Shown: positions 50,694-60,684, numbered from the stretch's first letter. The stretch is 64,000 nucleotides of DNA from Bacilli bacterium (GCA_017619815.1 JAFZRR010000017.1:36477-100476), one strand, 5' to 3'. A program made the numbers and translations. Notes: generated by a model from the letters alone, not told the origin.

Positions 50694-53165
50694 ATGAAAA
50701 AACAAGACAGTGTACAAAGAGCAAATCCATCTTTAACAAATGGTTTAACTAACGAACAAGTTGAAGAGAGAAAGAAATCAGGTTTAGTTAATAAAACTAA
50801 AGTTGTTGTTGGCAAAACTTATTTTGAAATCATCCTCACTGATGTCTTTAGTTTCTTTAATATTCTCTTATTCATTGTTGCGGGTTTAATGATCGCTGCG
50901 CAATATTGGACAGGACTTACTTTCTTAGTGGTTTTGATTCCAAATATTGGGCTTAGTTTATATGAAGATATCAAAGCTCGTCATTTAATGAGCAAATTAA
51001 GAGTACTCAATCAACCAAAACACATTGTCATTAGAAATGGAGAAAAAGTCACAGTTCAAAGCAAAGATATCGTTCTTGACGACGTCATTTGTTTAGAAAG
51101 CGGAAATCAAATTTCCGTTGATGGAGCATTATTAAGTGGATCTTTAATCGTTAATGAATCCGCATTAACTGGTGAATCTAAAAACATTAATAAAAATCCT
51201 GGTGATTATTTATACTCTGGTTCCTTTGTTGTCAGTGGAACAGGATGCATGCACGCTGAAAAGATTGGTGAAGATAGTTATATCGAAACCATTCAATCCA
51301 AAGCCAAGAAATTCAAACGCTCACCGTCTGAAATTTTAAAAACATTAACTGTCTTATTTAGAGTTATTGGATGCACAGTTGTTACCTTAGCTACTGCTAT
51401 TGGTATTATTTACTACATCAAAGGTGGATTCACCGATGATTTTGGTGCATTCAACTATGCTGAATTCAAAGAGTCAATTAAAGGTATTTCTGGAAGTATG
51501 ATTTCCATGATACCTGCAGGTTTATATTTATTGTCTTCTGTTGCCTTAGCGGTCGCAGTTTTAAAACTCTCCAAAAAAGGCGCAAGAGTGCAAGATTTCT
51601 ATTCCGTGGAAATGTTAGCGAAAACCACAGTCTTGTGCGTGGACAAAACTGGCACAATTACCGATGGAAATATGGATGTGAAGAAAGTCCTTATTATTGG
51701 TCCAGATAAATACACAACTGAAGACATTGCTCAAATCATGTCTAACTTATTACACGCTACAAAAGACAACAATCTTACCGCTCAAGCTTTGAAAAAATAT
51801 TTCAATTATGAATCCACAAAAGGTGTCGTGGAAGCATTGCCTTTCACTAGTGAAAATAAGTATTCTGCGGCCTCATTTAAAGGTGGAGAAACATACGTCT
51901 TGGGCGCTCAAGAATTTTTGAATATTACCAATTTGAATTCACTAGTTTTAAGAAGTGAAGAATATACAAACAACGGTGATAGAGTTTTGGTCTTAGCGAA
52001 ATCTTCTAAACCAATTAAAGATGGCAAAGTTCAAAATGAAGTTCATCCAATCGCATTAATAGTTTTACAAGATCATATTCGTGAAAATGCTATTGAAACA
52101 TTTAAGTGGTTTAAAGAGAATAACGTGAAAATCAAAGTTATCTCTGGTGATGATCCAAAGACTGTTAGTCATATTGCTTCTGAAGTCGGTATTGAAGGCG
52201 CAGAAAGATATATTTCTCTTGCGGGATTATCTGATGAAGAAGTGGCAAAGATTGCTCCTTTATATAACATCTTCGGTAGAGTAAATCCTGATCAAAAAGA
52301 AATCATCATCCAAGCCTTAAAGAACGAAGGCGAAAAAGTCGCAATGACTGGTGATGGTGTAAATGATATTTTAGCTCTCAAGCGTGCGGACTGTAGTATC
52401 GCGATGAACACCGGTTCAGAAGCTGCGAAAAACGTTTCTCATATTGTTTTAACTGATTCAAATTTTAATTCCTTACCAAGCGTTGTTGCGGAAGGTAGAA
52501 GAGTGATTAATAACTTGCAAAGAACATCTTCATTATTCTTAGTGAAAACTATGTTCTCTGTGACCACAACATTAGTATTCCTTGTCTTAATGGCGACATT
52601 AGGAATTCGTTATCCATTTGAAGCTACACACTTCCAATTATGGAGCTTAATAAATATTGGATTATCATCATTCTTCCTAGCGTTAGAGCCAAACCAAGAG
52701 CCTCTCAAAGGAAGCTTTATTGGAAGCATATTAAGAAAAGCGGTTCCAGGATTTGTCACAATCTTGATTTCTGTAACTTTGATTTATGTGATGTATATCT
52801 TCCAAGACACTAACATTATGTACACAGGCGTATATGAAATGCATACCGCGACAACGATGAGCGTTATTGTCTTCACAATCCTTGGTTTAATTGTTTTGTT
52901 AAAGATTTGTTTACCATTCAACAAATACCGCGCATTAGTGTTTACTGGTGCGGCAGTTGTGGAAGTTGGTTTATTGATAGCTGCGTTTATCGTGTCTTAT
53001 AAAGTTGGTGTTAAAGAATCAATTGTGGCGATTGATTTCCCAACATTAACATTAGTTAACTGGTTTGCGGTTGCTATAATTATAGTGTTAGCAGTAGCCA
53101 CATATTTAATTGTTTCTTACGTTGTTGAAGTATTAAAAGGAGAACATGTAGATGTTAAAAATTAA
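50694..53165 (+). CDS. Cation-transporting P-type ATPase
   Basis: The 823-residue pump has the A-domain TGES (159-162), the phosphorylation site Asp317 in DKTGTITDG and the hinge MTGDGVNDILALKRAD. About eight to ten membrane helices are visible. The fourth-helix motif reads SMIPAGLYLLSSVALAV, close to the CtpE-type calcium-pump group but with Ala in place of the Glu of the PEGL motif. The ion is therefore uncertain; calcium or magnesium is possible. There is no RBS and a very short predicted leader. It overlaps psuG by 14 bases. Confidence 0.9.
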   Translation: MKKQDSVQRANPSLTNGLTNEQVEERKKSGLVNKTKVVVGKTYFEIILTDVFSFFNILLFIVAGLMIAAQYWTGLTFLVVLIPNIGLSLYEDIKARHLMSKLRVLNQPKHIVIRNGEKVTVQSKDIVLDDVICLESGNQISVDGALLSGSLIVNESALTGESKNINKNPGDYLYSGSFVVSGTGCMHAEKIGEDSYIETIQSKAKKFKRSPSEILKTLTVLFRVIGCTVVTLATAIGIIYYIKGGFTDDFGAFNYAEFKESIKGISGSMISMIPAGLYLLSSVALAVAVLKLSKKGARVQDFYSVEMLAKTTVLCVDKTGTITDGNMDVKKVLIIGPDKYTTEDIAQIMSNLLHATKDNNLTAQALKKYFNYESTKGVVEALPFTSENKYSAASFKGGETYVLGAQEFLNITNLNSLVLRSEEYTNNGDRVLVLAKSSKPIKDGKVQNEVHPIALIVLQDHIRENAIETFKWFKENNVKIKVISGDDPKTVSHIASEVGIEGAERYISLAGLSDEEVAKIAPLYNIFGRVNPDQKEIIIQALKNEGEKVAMTGDGVNDILALKRADCSIAMNTGSEAAKNVSHIVLTDSNFNSLPSVVAEGRRVINNLQRTSSLFLVKTMFSVTTTLVFLVLMATLGIRYPFEATHFQLWSLINIGLSSFFLALEPNQEPLKGSFIGSILRKAVPGFVTILISVTLIYVMYIFQDTNIMYTGVYEMHTATTMSVIVFTILGLIVLLKICLPFNKYRALVFTGAAVVEVGLLIAAFIVSYKVGVKESIVAIDFPTLTLVNWFAVAIIIVLAVATYLIVSYVVEVLKGEHVDVKN

Positions 53166-54057
53166 TCCAGAAGTATTATCCGCTATTAAGGAGAATAGAC
53201 CTGTCGTAGCGTTAGAAAGTACCATTATTAGCCATGGTATGCCATATCCAAAGAATGTTCAAACCGCTTTAGAAGTGGAAAGAGTCATTCGTGAACATGG
53301 TGCTGTTCCTGCAACCATTGGCATCATCGACGGTGATGCAATTGTTGGTATGACACCAGAAGAAATTGAACAATTTGGTAAGAGAAAAGGAATTATCAAA
53401 GTTTCTAGAAGAGATTTACCAGTTGTTTATGCGAAGAAATTATGGGCCGCAACAACAGTGGCTGCCACAATGATCATCGCAAACCAAGCCGGTATTAAAT
53501 TATTCGTTACTGGTGGTATCGGTGGCGTTCATAGAGGCGCACAAGAAACCATGGATATCTCCGCTGATTTACAAGAATTAGCAAAGACCAATGTTACAGT
53601 AGTTTGTGCCGGTGCTAAAGCCATCTTAGATTTACCATTAACACTTGAATATTTAGAAACTATGGGTGTTCCAGTGCTTGGTTATAAGACAGAAGAATTA
53701 CCAGCCTTCTACACCGCGCATAGTGGACTCAAAGTTGATTACAAATTAGAAGATGCAAAAGAAGCGGCCTTAGCGATGTATGAAAAAGAAAAGAATAATC
53801 TCCAAGGTGGTATCTTGATCTGTAACCCAATTCCAGAAGAATACTCTATGGATAAGAAAGTCATCGATGACGCAATTGAAAAAGCATTAAAGATGATGAA
53901 TGAGCAAGGTATTAAAGGTAAAGAAACCACACCATTCTTATTAAAGACAATTGTCGAATTAACTGGTGGAGATTCACTAGAATCCAATATTAAATTAGTT
54001 TTAAATAACGCCGCAGTTGGCTCAGAAATAATCAAGGAGTATTGTAAACTCAAATAA
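53152..54057 (+). CDS. psuG: Pseudouridine-5'-phosphate glycosidase
   Basis: PsuG splits pseudouridine 5'-phosphate into uracil and ribose 5-phosphate. The 301-residue protein has the family motifs VALESTIISHGMPYP, PATIGIIDGDAIVG, SRRDLP and TGGIGGVHRGA. AGGAG lies nine bases upstream. It is coupled to the ATPase and, through TAATG, to the TetR-type gene. The kinase that makes its substrate (PsuK) is not in the window. Confidence 0.94.
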   Translation: MLKINPEVLSAIKENRPVVALESTIISHGMPYPKNVQTALEVERVIREHGAVPATIGIIDGDAIVGMTPEEIEQFGKRKGIIKVSRRDLPVVYAKKLWAATTVAATMIIANQAGIKLFVTGGIGGVHRGAQETMDISADLQELAKTNVTVVCAGAKAILDLPLTLEYLETMGVPVLGYKTEELPAFYTAHSGLKVDYKLEDAKEAALAMYEKEKNNLQGGILICNPIPEEYSMDKKVIDDAIEKALKMMNEQGIKGKETTPFLLKTIVELTGGDSLESNIKLVLNNAAVGSEIIKEYCKLK

Positions 54058-54614
54058 TGAAAACCGAATATCGTTTAGCGGAAGCTCTTAAGAATATGAT
54101 GTCTGAAGTCCCATTGGACTCTATTTCAGTGACGACTTTAACGAAGAAATGTAAAGTTAATCGTCAGACTTTTTATTATCACTTCCACGATATTTATGAT
54201 TTATTAACTTTGATTTTCTTAAATGAAGAAGTGCCAGATATTGATGAAGCGAACAATGTAAACGATGCGCTTGTCTATATCTATAAATATTATTTAAAGA
54301 ACAAAGGATTTATTGATGCCACACTTAATTCCGCGGGTAAAGAATTAGCGGAAGAATTTATTTATAATGTCTGCTACAAAACATTCTTAAGACTCATAAA
54401 TCAAATTCAAGATTCAAAGAAAATCCATATTAATGATAGAAAAGCAGTAGCCAGATTCTACGCTTTAGCATATTCACATTCCATCATCTATTATTTAGCA
54501 ACTTATAAAGCCAAATCTTTAGAAGGATTATTGAACTGCTTTGTCTTTGAATCCAGCAACGCTTTCAATGACGCTATTACGAGATTGTTAATTATTAGGA
54601 GTAAACAGAAATGA
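54057..54614 (+). CDS. TetR-family-like transcription regulator
   Basis: The 185-residue protein has the TetR N-terminal helix-turn-helix (SVTTLTKKCKVNRQTFYYHF), with the TFYYHF end typical of the family. The C-terminal ligand domain is helical and resembles that of the DhaS-type branch. It sits between psuG and an alcohol dehydrogenase with one- and four-base overlaps, so it is likely to control its own operon or a nearby gene. The ligand is unknown. Confidence 0.85.
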   Translation: MKTEYRLAEALKNMMSEVPLDSISVTTLTKKCKVNRQTFYYHFHDIYDLLTLIFLNEEVPDIDEANNVNDALVYIYKYYLKNKGFIDATLNSAGKELAEEFIYNVCYKTFLRLINQIQDSKKIHINDRKAVARFYALAYSHSIIYYLATYKAKSLEGLLNCFVFESSNAFNDAITRLLIIRSKQK

Positions 54615-55783
54615 TTGATTTTAACTTAAGTATTAAAACCAAAATCTACTTTGGCCCTGATAAAGAAGATCTCATTGGGGACATTTTAAGAAGCGAAAAT
54701 GTTAATAGAGTATTAATTATCGTCGGAGAAGGTTCCGTGAAGAAAAACGGCCTATTAACTAAAGTTATTGGCAAAATAGAAGAGAAAAAGATTGATTACT
54801 TACTCTTAGAAGGCGTGAGACCAAATCCAAATATTGAATTTGTAAGAGATAACCTCATCAAAATCAGAAACTATAAACCAGACTTCATCTTAGCTATTGG
54901 TGGTGGATCCGTTATTGATACCGCTAAACTATTAGCTTGTGATTATTATTACGACGGCGATCCATTTGATTTCAATTTACATAAAGCAAAACCCACAAAG
55001 GCATTACCAGTTGGAGTTATTTTAACAATCTCGGCAGCGGGTAGTGAAATGTCTACATCCTGTGTTATCCAAGATGATGTCAAAGGTAAAAAAGCGGGAT
55101 TTAATTCTGATTTAGTAAGACCAGTATTCGCGATTGAAAATCCAAAACTTACCTATTCAGTTTCTCCATATCAAACTGCATGTGGTATCACTGATATCAT
55201 GATGCATACTTTGGAAAGATACTTCCAACCATCAAGTGAAAACGAACCCGCAGATGGATTCGCAGAAGCTTTATTAAGATCCGTTATTAAAGCAGGTCAA
55301 AAGGTCATGAAGAATCCAGAAGACTATGATTCAAGAGCGGTTTTAATGCTCATGTCCAGCTTATCTCATAATGGTTTAACCAATATTGGAAAACCTTTTG
55401 GTATGCCTGTGCATCAATTAGAGCATGGACTTTCTGGAATGTATAAAACTATTGCTCATGGCGCAGGTCTTGCTGTATTATGGCCAGCGTGGGCAAAATA
55501 TTATGTCCAATTCGATGTTGATAAATTTGATCAATATGCGAGAAATGTTTGGAATTCACAGAATCCAGACAAAAAAGAAAATGCCTTACAAGGTATTAAA
55601 TTAACAGAAGAATTTTTCCGTTATATCGGTATGCCTTCTCGACTTATGGAATTCAAAGTCGGTGCGATTGACATAGACGGTCTAATAAACAGGTTAACAG
55701 ATAATGGCACACGTGTAGTGGCTCACCCTGTTAAACCACTAGACGGAGAAGTGGCGAGGATTATTTATAATTCATGCCTCTAG
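54611..55783 (+). CDS. Iron-containing alcohol dehydrogenase
   Basis: Group III alcohol dehydrogenases use Fe(II) and NAD(P)H to reduce aldehydes. The 390-residue protein has the nucleotide-binding GGGSVIDTAKLLA and the metal ligands in Asp (ITDIMMHTLE), His (HQLEHGLS) and His (AHGAGLAVLW). BDH (butanol dehydrogenase) and YqhD-type enzymes are the nearest. It overlaps the TetR gene by ATGA. The substrate is unknown. Confidence 0.92.
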   Translation: MIDFNLSIKTKIYFGPDKEDLIGDILRSENVNRVLIIVGEGSVKKNGLLTKVIGKIEEKKIDYLLLEGVRPNPNIEFVRDNLIKIRNYKPDFILAIGGGSVIDTAKLLACDYYYDGDPFDFNLHKAKPTKALPVGVILTISAAGSEMSTSCVIQDDVKGKKAGFNSDLVRPVFAIENPKLTYSVSPYQTACGITDIMMHTLERYFQPSSENEPADGFAEALLRSVIKAGQKVMKNPEDYDSRAVLMLMSSLSHNGLTNIGKPFGMPVHQLEHGLSGMYKTIAHGAGLAVLWPAWAKYYVQFDVDKFDQYARNVWNSQNPDKKENALQGIKLTEEFFRYIGMPSRLMEFKVGAIDIDGLINRLTDNGTRVVAHPVKPLDGEVARIIYNSCL

Positions 55784-55797
55784 AAAGAAGGTAACTT

Positions 55798-56985
55798 ATG
55801 AGAAAAGAAGATGTATCAGGAATCATTGTCTATGTATTGATATTGGCCGTTGCTGTCGTATTCGGTCTTACTGTTTTAAGAGAACACGCGACCGCTGTGA
55901 CAGAAGATATGGGCGGCACATTTGTTTATATCATTTACATTTTTGGCGCCATTTTAGCGGGTGTTTTATTTAACTCCATATTATTTGAAATGGCACATAT
56001 TACAGGTGCGAAAATAGGAAGATATGAAATCGTATCTGTGAACATCCTTGGTTTACTTTGGTATAAAGAAGAATCAAAAACAAAATTCAAATTCTCTGGA
56101 TATGATGGTTTAACTGGTGAAACAAGAATCCTTCCTAAAAAGGACGCAAAGAAAGAACCAAATCCATCTCCATATTTATTATTTGGAACCTTGTTCTATA
56201 TGATTGAATTAACCGCAGCGATTGTTGTATTCACATTATTCAGTCAAAGCGAAGCATTAGCTTTAAAGAATATTGCTTACTTCCTCCTCATTATGGCGGT
56301 CTTAGGAGGTATGATTCTCTTATATAACATCCTTCCTATTAAATTAGACGCCACCACAGATGGCTATCGTATGAGAATGACTACGAACGCCGCAAATAAG
56401 ATTGCCTTTAATGAATTACTCCGTGTGGAATACGCGATTAGCCAAGGCGAAGAAAACGTGGAAATCGCCACATTCACAGAAATCAGTAACTTCACTGCCG
56501 AACTCAACTTGAATAAAGTTTATGTCTTATTAGATAAAAAAGAATTCGAAGAAGCTGAGAAGTTAATTGACATCATTATTGAAGGCAAAGAAAAGGTTTC
56601 TGAAAAAGTATTTATCCGCGCAAGATGCCAAAAGATTTATATCAATATCATTACCAAACCATTAGAAGAAGCAAGAAAGTTCTACGATGAACAAGTTCCA
56701 ATGGCGGAAAGAAGAGATATATCGAACGATAGATCAATGGTAGGTATAAGAACCTATCTCCTCATGTCCGGCCTCTTAGATGGCAGTAAAAGCGAATGTT
56801 TATACGCGATTAATAATGCAGGTAAGTGCTTCAATAACACTCCTAAACAAAGAAGAAAGGTTGAAGCCGACTTATTCAATGACGCGATTGATAAGATAGA
56901 TCAATTACATCCAACATGGAAGTTAAGTGAATATCACATTGAATACGTTGAACAACCTGTAAAGGAAAAGAAAAAGAAAAAGTAG
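55798..56985 (+). CDS. Degenerate M50 (site-2 protease)-like membrane protein
   Basis: The 395-residue protein has four membrane helices (about 8-25, 41-62, 125-147, 157-180). The second helix is followed by FEMAHITGAKIGRYEIVSVN (63-82), which parallels the HExxH and following segment of M50 proteases but with Phe in place of the first His. The fourth helix has NILPIKLDATTDGY, like the NxPxxxxDG second motif. A soluble, helical, TPR-like region (about 200-380) and a Lys tail follow. I expect no metalloprotease activity. A peptide-binding or scaffold role is inference. Confidence 0.62.
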   Translation: MRKEDVSGIIVYVLILAVAVVFGLTVLREHATAVTEDMGGTFVYIIYIFGAILAGVLFNSILFEMAHITGAKIGRYEIVSVNILGLLWYKEESKTKFKFSGYDGLTGETRILPKKDAKKEPNPSPYLLFGTLFYMIELTAAIVVFTLFSQSEALALKNIAYFLLIMAVLGGMILLYNILPIKLDATTDGYRMRMTTNAANKIAFNELLRVEYAISQGEENVEIATFTEISNFTAELNLNKVYVLLDKKEFEEAEKLIDIIIEGKEKVSEKVFIRARCQKIYINIITKPLEEARKFYDEQVPMAERRDISNDRSMVGIRTYLLMSGLLDGSKSECLYAINNAGKCFNNTPKQRRKVEADLFNDAIDKIDQLHPTWKLSEYHIEYVEQPVKEKKKKK

Positions 56986-57012
56986 AGCGGTCAATCCGTT
57001 CTACTTTTCATT
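56979..57012. terminator. Bidirectional terminator between the M50-like and nuclease genes
   Basis: A twelve-pair stem (56979-56990 with 56996-57007, one G-T pair) with a five-base loop; T-rich on both 3' sides. The M50-like stop codon lies in the stem. Confidence 0.85.
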
Positions 57013-57033
57013 TATTTGAATTTGATTATTTGA

Positions 57034-60000
57034 TTAATCTTCTTTTCTCTTCTTTAAGAAGTACGCCAAGTAGGTAAGTCCACCGAGAAGTGAAATAGAA
57101 CCTAAGATTAATAATAAGTTATTTGCTGAAGAGTTATTGAAAACTCTCATACCATTTGACAATAATGTGACATCACGATTCATGAAGTTGTCATAATGAT
57201 ATTTAGCAACAATATAATCGTATCTTGCTGCGACTTGTTCGTATGTAGCACCATTTTCGTTAGCGGTTGCTTCAGTTAACATTTCTTGGTCTGCAGTAGC
57301 TAATTTTCCATATAAAGTAGCTAATTGTGACCAGCTATATCCTGTTGCATATGTTGGGGCAGATGTGCCTTGTGCATTACATGTGATGTTATTTAAAAAT
57401 TCTAAACAGAATGCATCCAATGAATAACCTTTTGTAACAGTTGTTTGTTCTGTTAAAGCTAATTGCATAACACTGTCATGCATTGAGGTTTCCATATTTG
57501 AAATTGAAATGTAATCACCAATTGATAATCCAGTACACACAGTATTTAATTCGCTAGCATTGCTGTTGTGTCTGCTTCCGAACACTGTGATATCTTGTCC
57601 GCCAACAGTAATTGTGAAAGACATATCGGATGTTGCCGCACCTGTTGGAACGGATTTCACAACTCCACTAGATAAATCTGAAAGAATGGATTGGTTGGAA
57701 TTTTGAATTGAATCGTGACTTGTAACCGCTTTTGGCGTTAATGTTACTACTTCTGATGAAATATTCACTGATGTTATAGTTTTTGTTTCATATAGACCGC
57801 CATAGTTTTGAAGAGTAGCTGTAACTGTGGCTTTGTAACCAACATTACTTGCTGTTGCGTAACTTGTTTTGCCACCATAAACCAATAAACCGTAATCACC
57901 ATCTTGAATAAAGAATGAATTACCTTGTGTTGCAGCGATAACGCCGGTAAATGTGTATGAATCATCAGTAACACCATTTGTTGCCAATTCAGCAGCAGCT
58001 TCATAAGCTGTTTGCATGCTTGATTTACCATTTTGAACATTAATTGAATATGTTGCAGTTTTTGTAACGTTATTTTCTGTGTAGCTTACAGTAACTGTAT
58101 AGTTTCCAGCAGTGGACATGTTATAACCGCTGAATGTTGCAGAGTTTGTAACGTTGGCGGTTGAACCATTGTTGTATGTTGCAGTAACTGTTGGCTTAAC
58201 AAATGTTCCACCAACATAGTATGTTGTAGTTGCATTGCTAACAGTGATAGAAGATAAGGCTAATGCATTAACTGTGATGCCACCAACAGTAACAGTTTTG
58301 CCGCCATAAGTACCAGTAACACTAGTTGTTCCAACTGTTAATGGATCTGGTGTCCAAACAACATCAGAAGTAACATTCACAGTACTATTATCAGAATATG
58401 TTGCTGTCACTGTTAATCCTGTTGGATCGAATCCTTCGCCTTCATAATAGGTCTTTGTGGTAGGTGTTCCTGTCACAGTAAGTGTTGATAATGTTCTTGC
58501 TGTAACAGTAATTGAATATGTAGCTGTCTTTGTCACAGAACCTTCTGTGTAACTAACAGTAACTGTATAGTTGCCAGCAGTAGACATATTGTAACCACTG
58601 AATGATGCGGTGTTTGTGACTGTTGCAGTGCTGTTATCAGAGTAATGAGCAGTAACTACTGGTTTAACAAATTCATCACCAACATAGTAAGATGTAGTTT
58701 TTGTTCCCAAAGAAATGCTGCTTAATGTTTTTGTAGGTGTGGATGATGCTTCATATGTGATTGTATATGAAGTTATGTATAAAGAGTTAATAGTAGCCGC
58801 AATTGTTATTAAAACGCTATCACTTGATTTGATTTGATAGTTGTTGTTTGTCATAGTAACTGTGACGTTTCTATCTGTTGTGCCATAGCTTGTATTGTTA
58901 TACCAAGCATTGAATGCAGTTGCGGATGAAATTGAGGCTAATGTTGTTGTGCCGGCAACAGCACTAAAAGTACCAGTTCCCTTACTTGCGTTTGAATGCA
59001 TGGATAATGTAATACCAGTTATTTTTAAGCCGGTATAACCAGACAAGGTTAAAGTAGCGCTATTATCTTTTGTAATTTGACCTGCGGTAGTAGTGTATGT
59101 TTGTGAATATGTTGCAGAAGAACCACTAGGAGCACCGTTTGGTGTTACTGATGATGTGGACGCAACAGTATATGTTGCTGTTCCTGAAGAACCGCTTCCG
59201 CTACCAGATCCACCAGAAGTGGTGACAGTAACACTACAAGTTTTTGAATATTGTTTTCCACCAATTGTTGCGGATGCACCAATTGTTGCGGTGCCGGTTC
59301 CTTCAGCAGTTAATGTAATTGCGTTGCTTGAGCCAGAACCGGATGTGGTTTTTGAAATTGAACAAACGGAAGAATCGCTTGTTGACCAAGTAATAGTAGA
59401 ACTATCACTCGATGTAGCATAAATTGTTGATGTATCTCCAACAGTAATTGTTTTTGATGTACTAGAAATACTTAAACTTCCAGTAGATGTGGAGCTGCCA
59501 GCGGCATCGTTTGTGCCGTAACTCGAATATGTACCTGGTGTCCAGTTATCGTACATTGATGCGTTTTGATCACATAATGAAGAAACTGTACTATTAAAAT
59601 CGGACCAAATTCTAGCAACGTATTCTGGGTGATCGATAAATGGGTTTCTATTACCTTGTAAATATTCACCACCGTTATTACGATTAATTTCATATTGGTT
59701 TGGTGAATATTGGAAATGCCATTTAATTAATGTATTCATATTACCCATTAAATAGTCTGGGTTTGAATTACTTGTTGAGTGAGAATCTGCGTCACTTAAA
59801 CTAAGTGTTGGTGCTGCGACAACAGCGTAAAGAATGATTCTTGCACATTCACCGCGCATTTGAGCATCATAACCAGCAGTATATGGATCCCAACCAGCAG
59901 AACTACTATTTTTACCTTCGACATAGAAAGAGTTACCACGTGAAGAGTTTTCAGAGGTAATTGTTGGCCTTGTCATATGAATATCATTTTCAACTAAGTT

Positions 60001-60441
60001 GCCACCATGAGAGTTTGGCCATGTGTGTTCACGGTTCCAAGATGTAGAAGCAGTTTTTGTGTAGAAACTTGCTACTTTTGTACCATAGGTTTGGCCGTTG
60101 CTATCTGTTGCTGTGCTATTTAAATCGTAGTCTGTGTAGATAAAAGCACCAGATGTACTGGTTCCCATTGTTGAATAACCAACAGTTTTCTTTCTTTTGG
60201 AACTATTTAATGATTGAAGAGCGGATAATAAAGAACTTCCACTCATAGAATCGGTAATGCTGCTATAGTATGAAGCTAATTCAGCAGCTGTATCAGAGAC
60301 CTCATAATGAGTGCCTGGAGTATACACAGCTTCAGTAGCTTGCATCTTCGTATTATTATTAGCGATGATTGTTGCACCTAATCCAAATGCCATTGTGGAG
60401 CTCAGAATTAATGCGCTTAAGATTTTGAATGATTTTTTCAT
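57034..60441 (-). CDS. Large surface-anchored endonuclease I-family nuclease with Ig-like domains
   Basis: Endonuclease I (His-Me) enzymes cut DNA or RNA outside the cell. The 1135-residue protein has a signal peptide (1-38) and the nuclease domain with WNREHTWPNSHGG (135-147), DIHMTRP (153-159) and GNRNPFIDHPEY (263-274). An Ig-like Big_2 domain follows (321-407), then a Ser/Gly linker, a beta region (421-565), three Ig-like Big_3-type units (572-647, 650-726, 730-802), an OB-fold-like segment (803-985), a helical region and a C-terminal membrane helix plus KKRKED (1108-1135). There is no LPxTG. GGAG lies eight bases before the ATG. Confidence 0.9.
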   Translation of the reverse strand: MKKSFKILSALILSSTMAFGLGATIIANNNTKMQATEAVYTPGTHYEVSDTAAELASYYSSITDSMSGSSLLSALQSLNSSKRKKTVGYSTMGTSTSGAFIYTDYDLNSTATDSNGQTYGTKVASFYTKTASTSWNREHTWPNSHGGNLVENDIHMTRPTITSENSSRGNSFYVEGKNSSSAGWDPYTAGYDAQMRGECARIILYAVVAAPTLSLSDADSHSTSNSNPDYLMGNMNTLIKWHFQYSPNQYEINRNNGGEYLQGNRNPFIDHPEYVARIWSDFNSTVSSLCDQNASMYDNWTPGTYSSYGTNDAAGSSTSTGSLSISSTSKTITVGDTSTIYATSSDSSTITWSTSDSSVCSISKTTSGSGSSNAITLTAEGTGTATIGASATIGGKQYSKTCSVTVTTSGGSGSGSGSSGTATYTVASTSSVTPNGAPSGSSATYSQTYTTTAGQITKDNSATLTLSGYTGLKITGITLSMHSNASKGTGTFSAVAGTTTLASISSATAFNAWYNNTSYGTTDRNVTVTMTNNNYQIKSSDSVLITIAATINSLYITSYTITYEASSTPTKTLSSISLGTKTTSYYVGDEFVKPVVTAHYSDNSTATVTNTASFSGYNMSTAGNYTVTVSYTEGSVTKTATYSITVTARTLSTLTVTGTPTTKTYYEGEGFDPTGLTVTATYSDNSTVNVTSDVVWTPDPLTVGTTSVTGTYGGKTVTVGGITVNALALSSITVSNATTTYYVGGTFVKPTVTATYNNGSTANVTNSATFSGYNMSTAGNYTVTVSYTENNVTKTATYSINVQNGKSSMQTAYEAAAELATNGVTDDSYTFTGVIAATQGNSFFIQDGDYGLLVYGGKTSYATASNVGYKATVTATLQNYGGLYETKTITSVNISSEVVTLTPKAVTSHDSIQNSNQSILSDLSSGVVKSVPTGAATSDMSFTITVGGQDITVFGSRHNSNASELNTVCTGLSIGDYISISNMETSMHDSVMQLALTEQTTVTKGYSLDAFCLEFLNNITCNAQGTSAPTYATGYSWSQLATLYGKLATADQEMLTEATANENGATYEQVAARYDYIVAKYHYDNFMNRDVTLLSNGMRVFNNSSANNLLLILGSISLLGGLTYLAYFLKKRKED

Positions 60442-60627
60442 ACACAGACTCCAATAGTTTTTAACTATCTTTGCGGTTATTATCTCTAACCGCGAAACAA
60501 TATATTAACCTTATATACGCACATAAAAAAGAAGATTTTAAATAAATCTTAGAAAAATTAATAAACACCATTTTGATTAATTAATAAATTAATTACTTTG
60601 AAAAAACTATTTGATTAAAGACCATGA
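60442..60627. other. Intergenic region upstream of the large nuclease
   Basis: AT-rich. It holds the two leader hairpins described separately; no gene or clear promoter can be seen. Confidence 0.6.
60454..60495 (-). promoter_or_regulatory. Two hairpins in the leader of the large nuclease gene
   Basis: ATAGTT/AACTAT (60454-60459, 60463-60468), just before the RBS, and TTGCGGTTA/TAACCGCGA (60471-60479, 60487-60495, one G-T pair). They may regulate mRNA stability or translation. Confidence 0.4.
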
Positions 60628-60676
60628 AAAAAGCATGGCACTAACTAAAATCGAATTTAAGTATGACCATGCTTTA
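60628..60676 (-). terminator. Terminator of the smaller nuclease gene
   Basis: Nine-pair stem AAAGCATGG/CCATGCTTT (60631-60639, 60668-60676) with a 28-base loop, then TTT on the minus strand. Confidence 0.6.
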
Positions 60677-60684
60677 TTTGTCTA

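Noticed and set aside
57800..59000. Tandem DNA repeats in the Ig-like region
   Set aside because: Related protein domains with diverged nucleotide sequence, not a true tandem repeat array.
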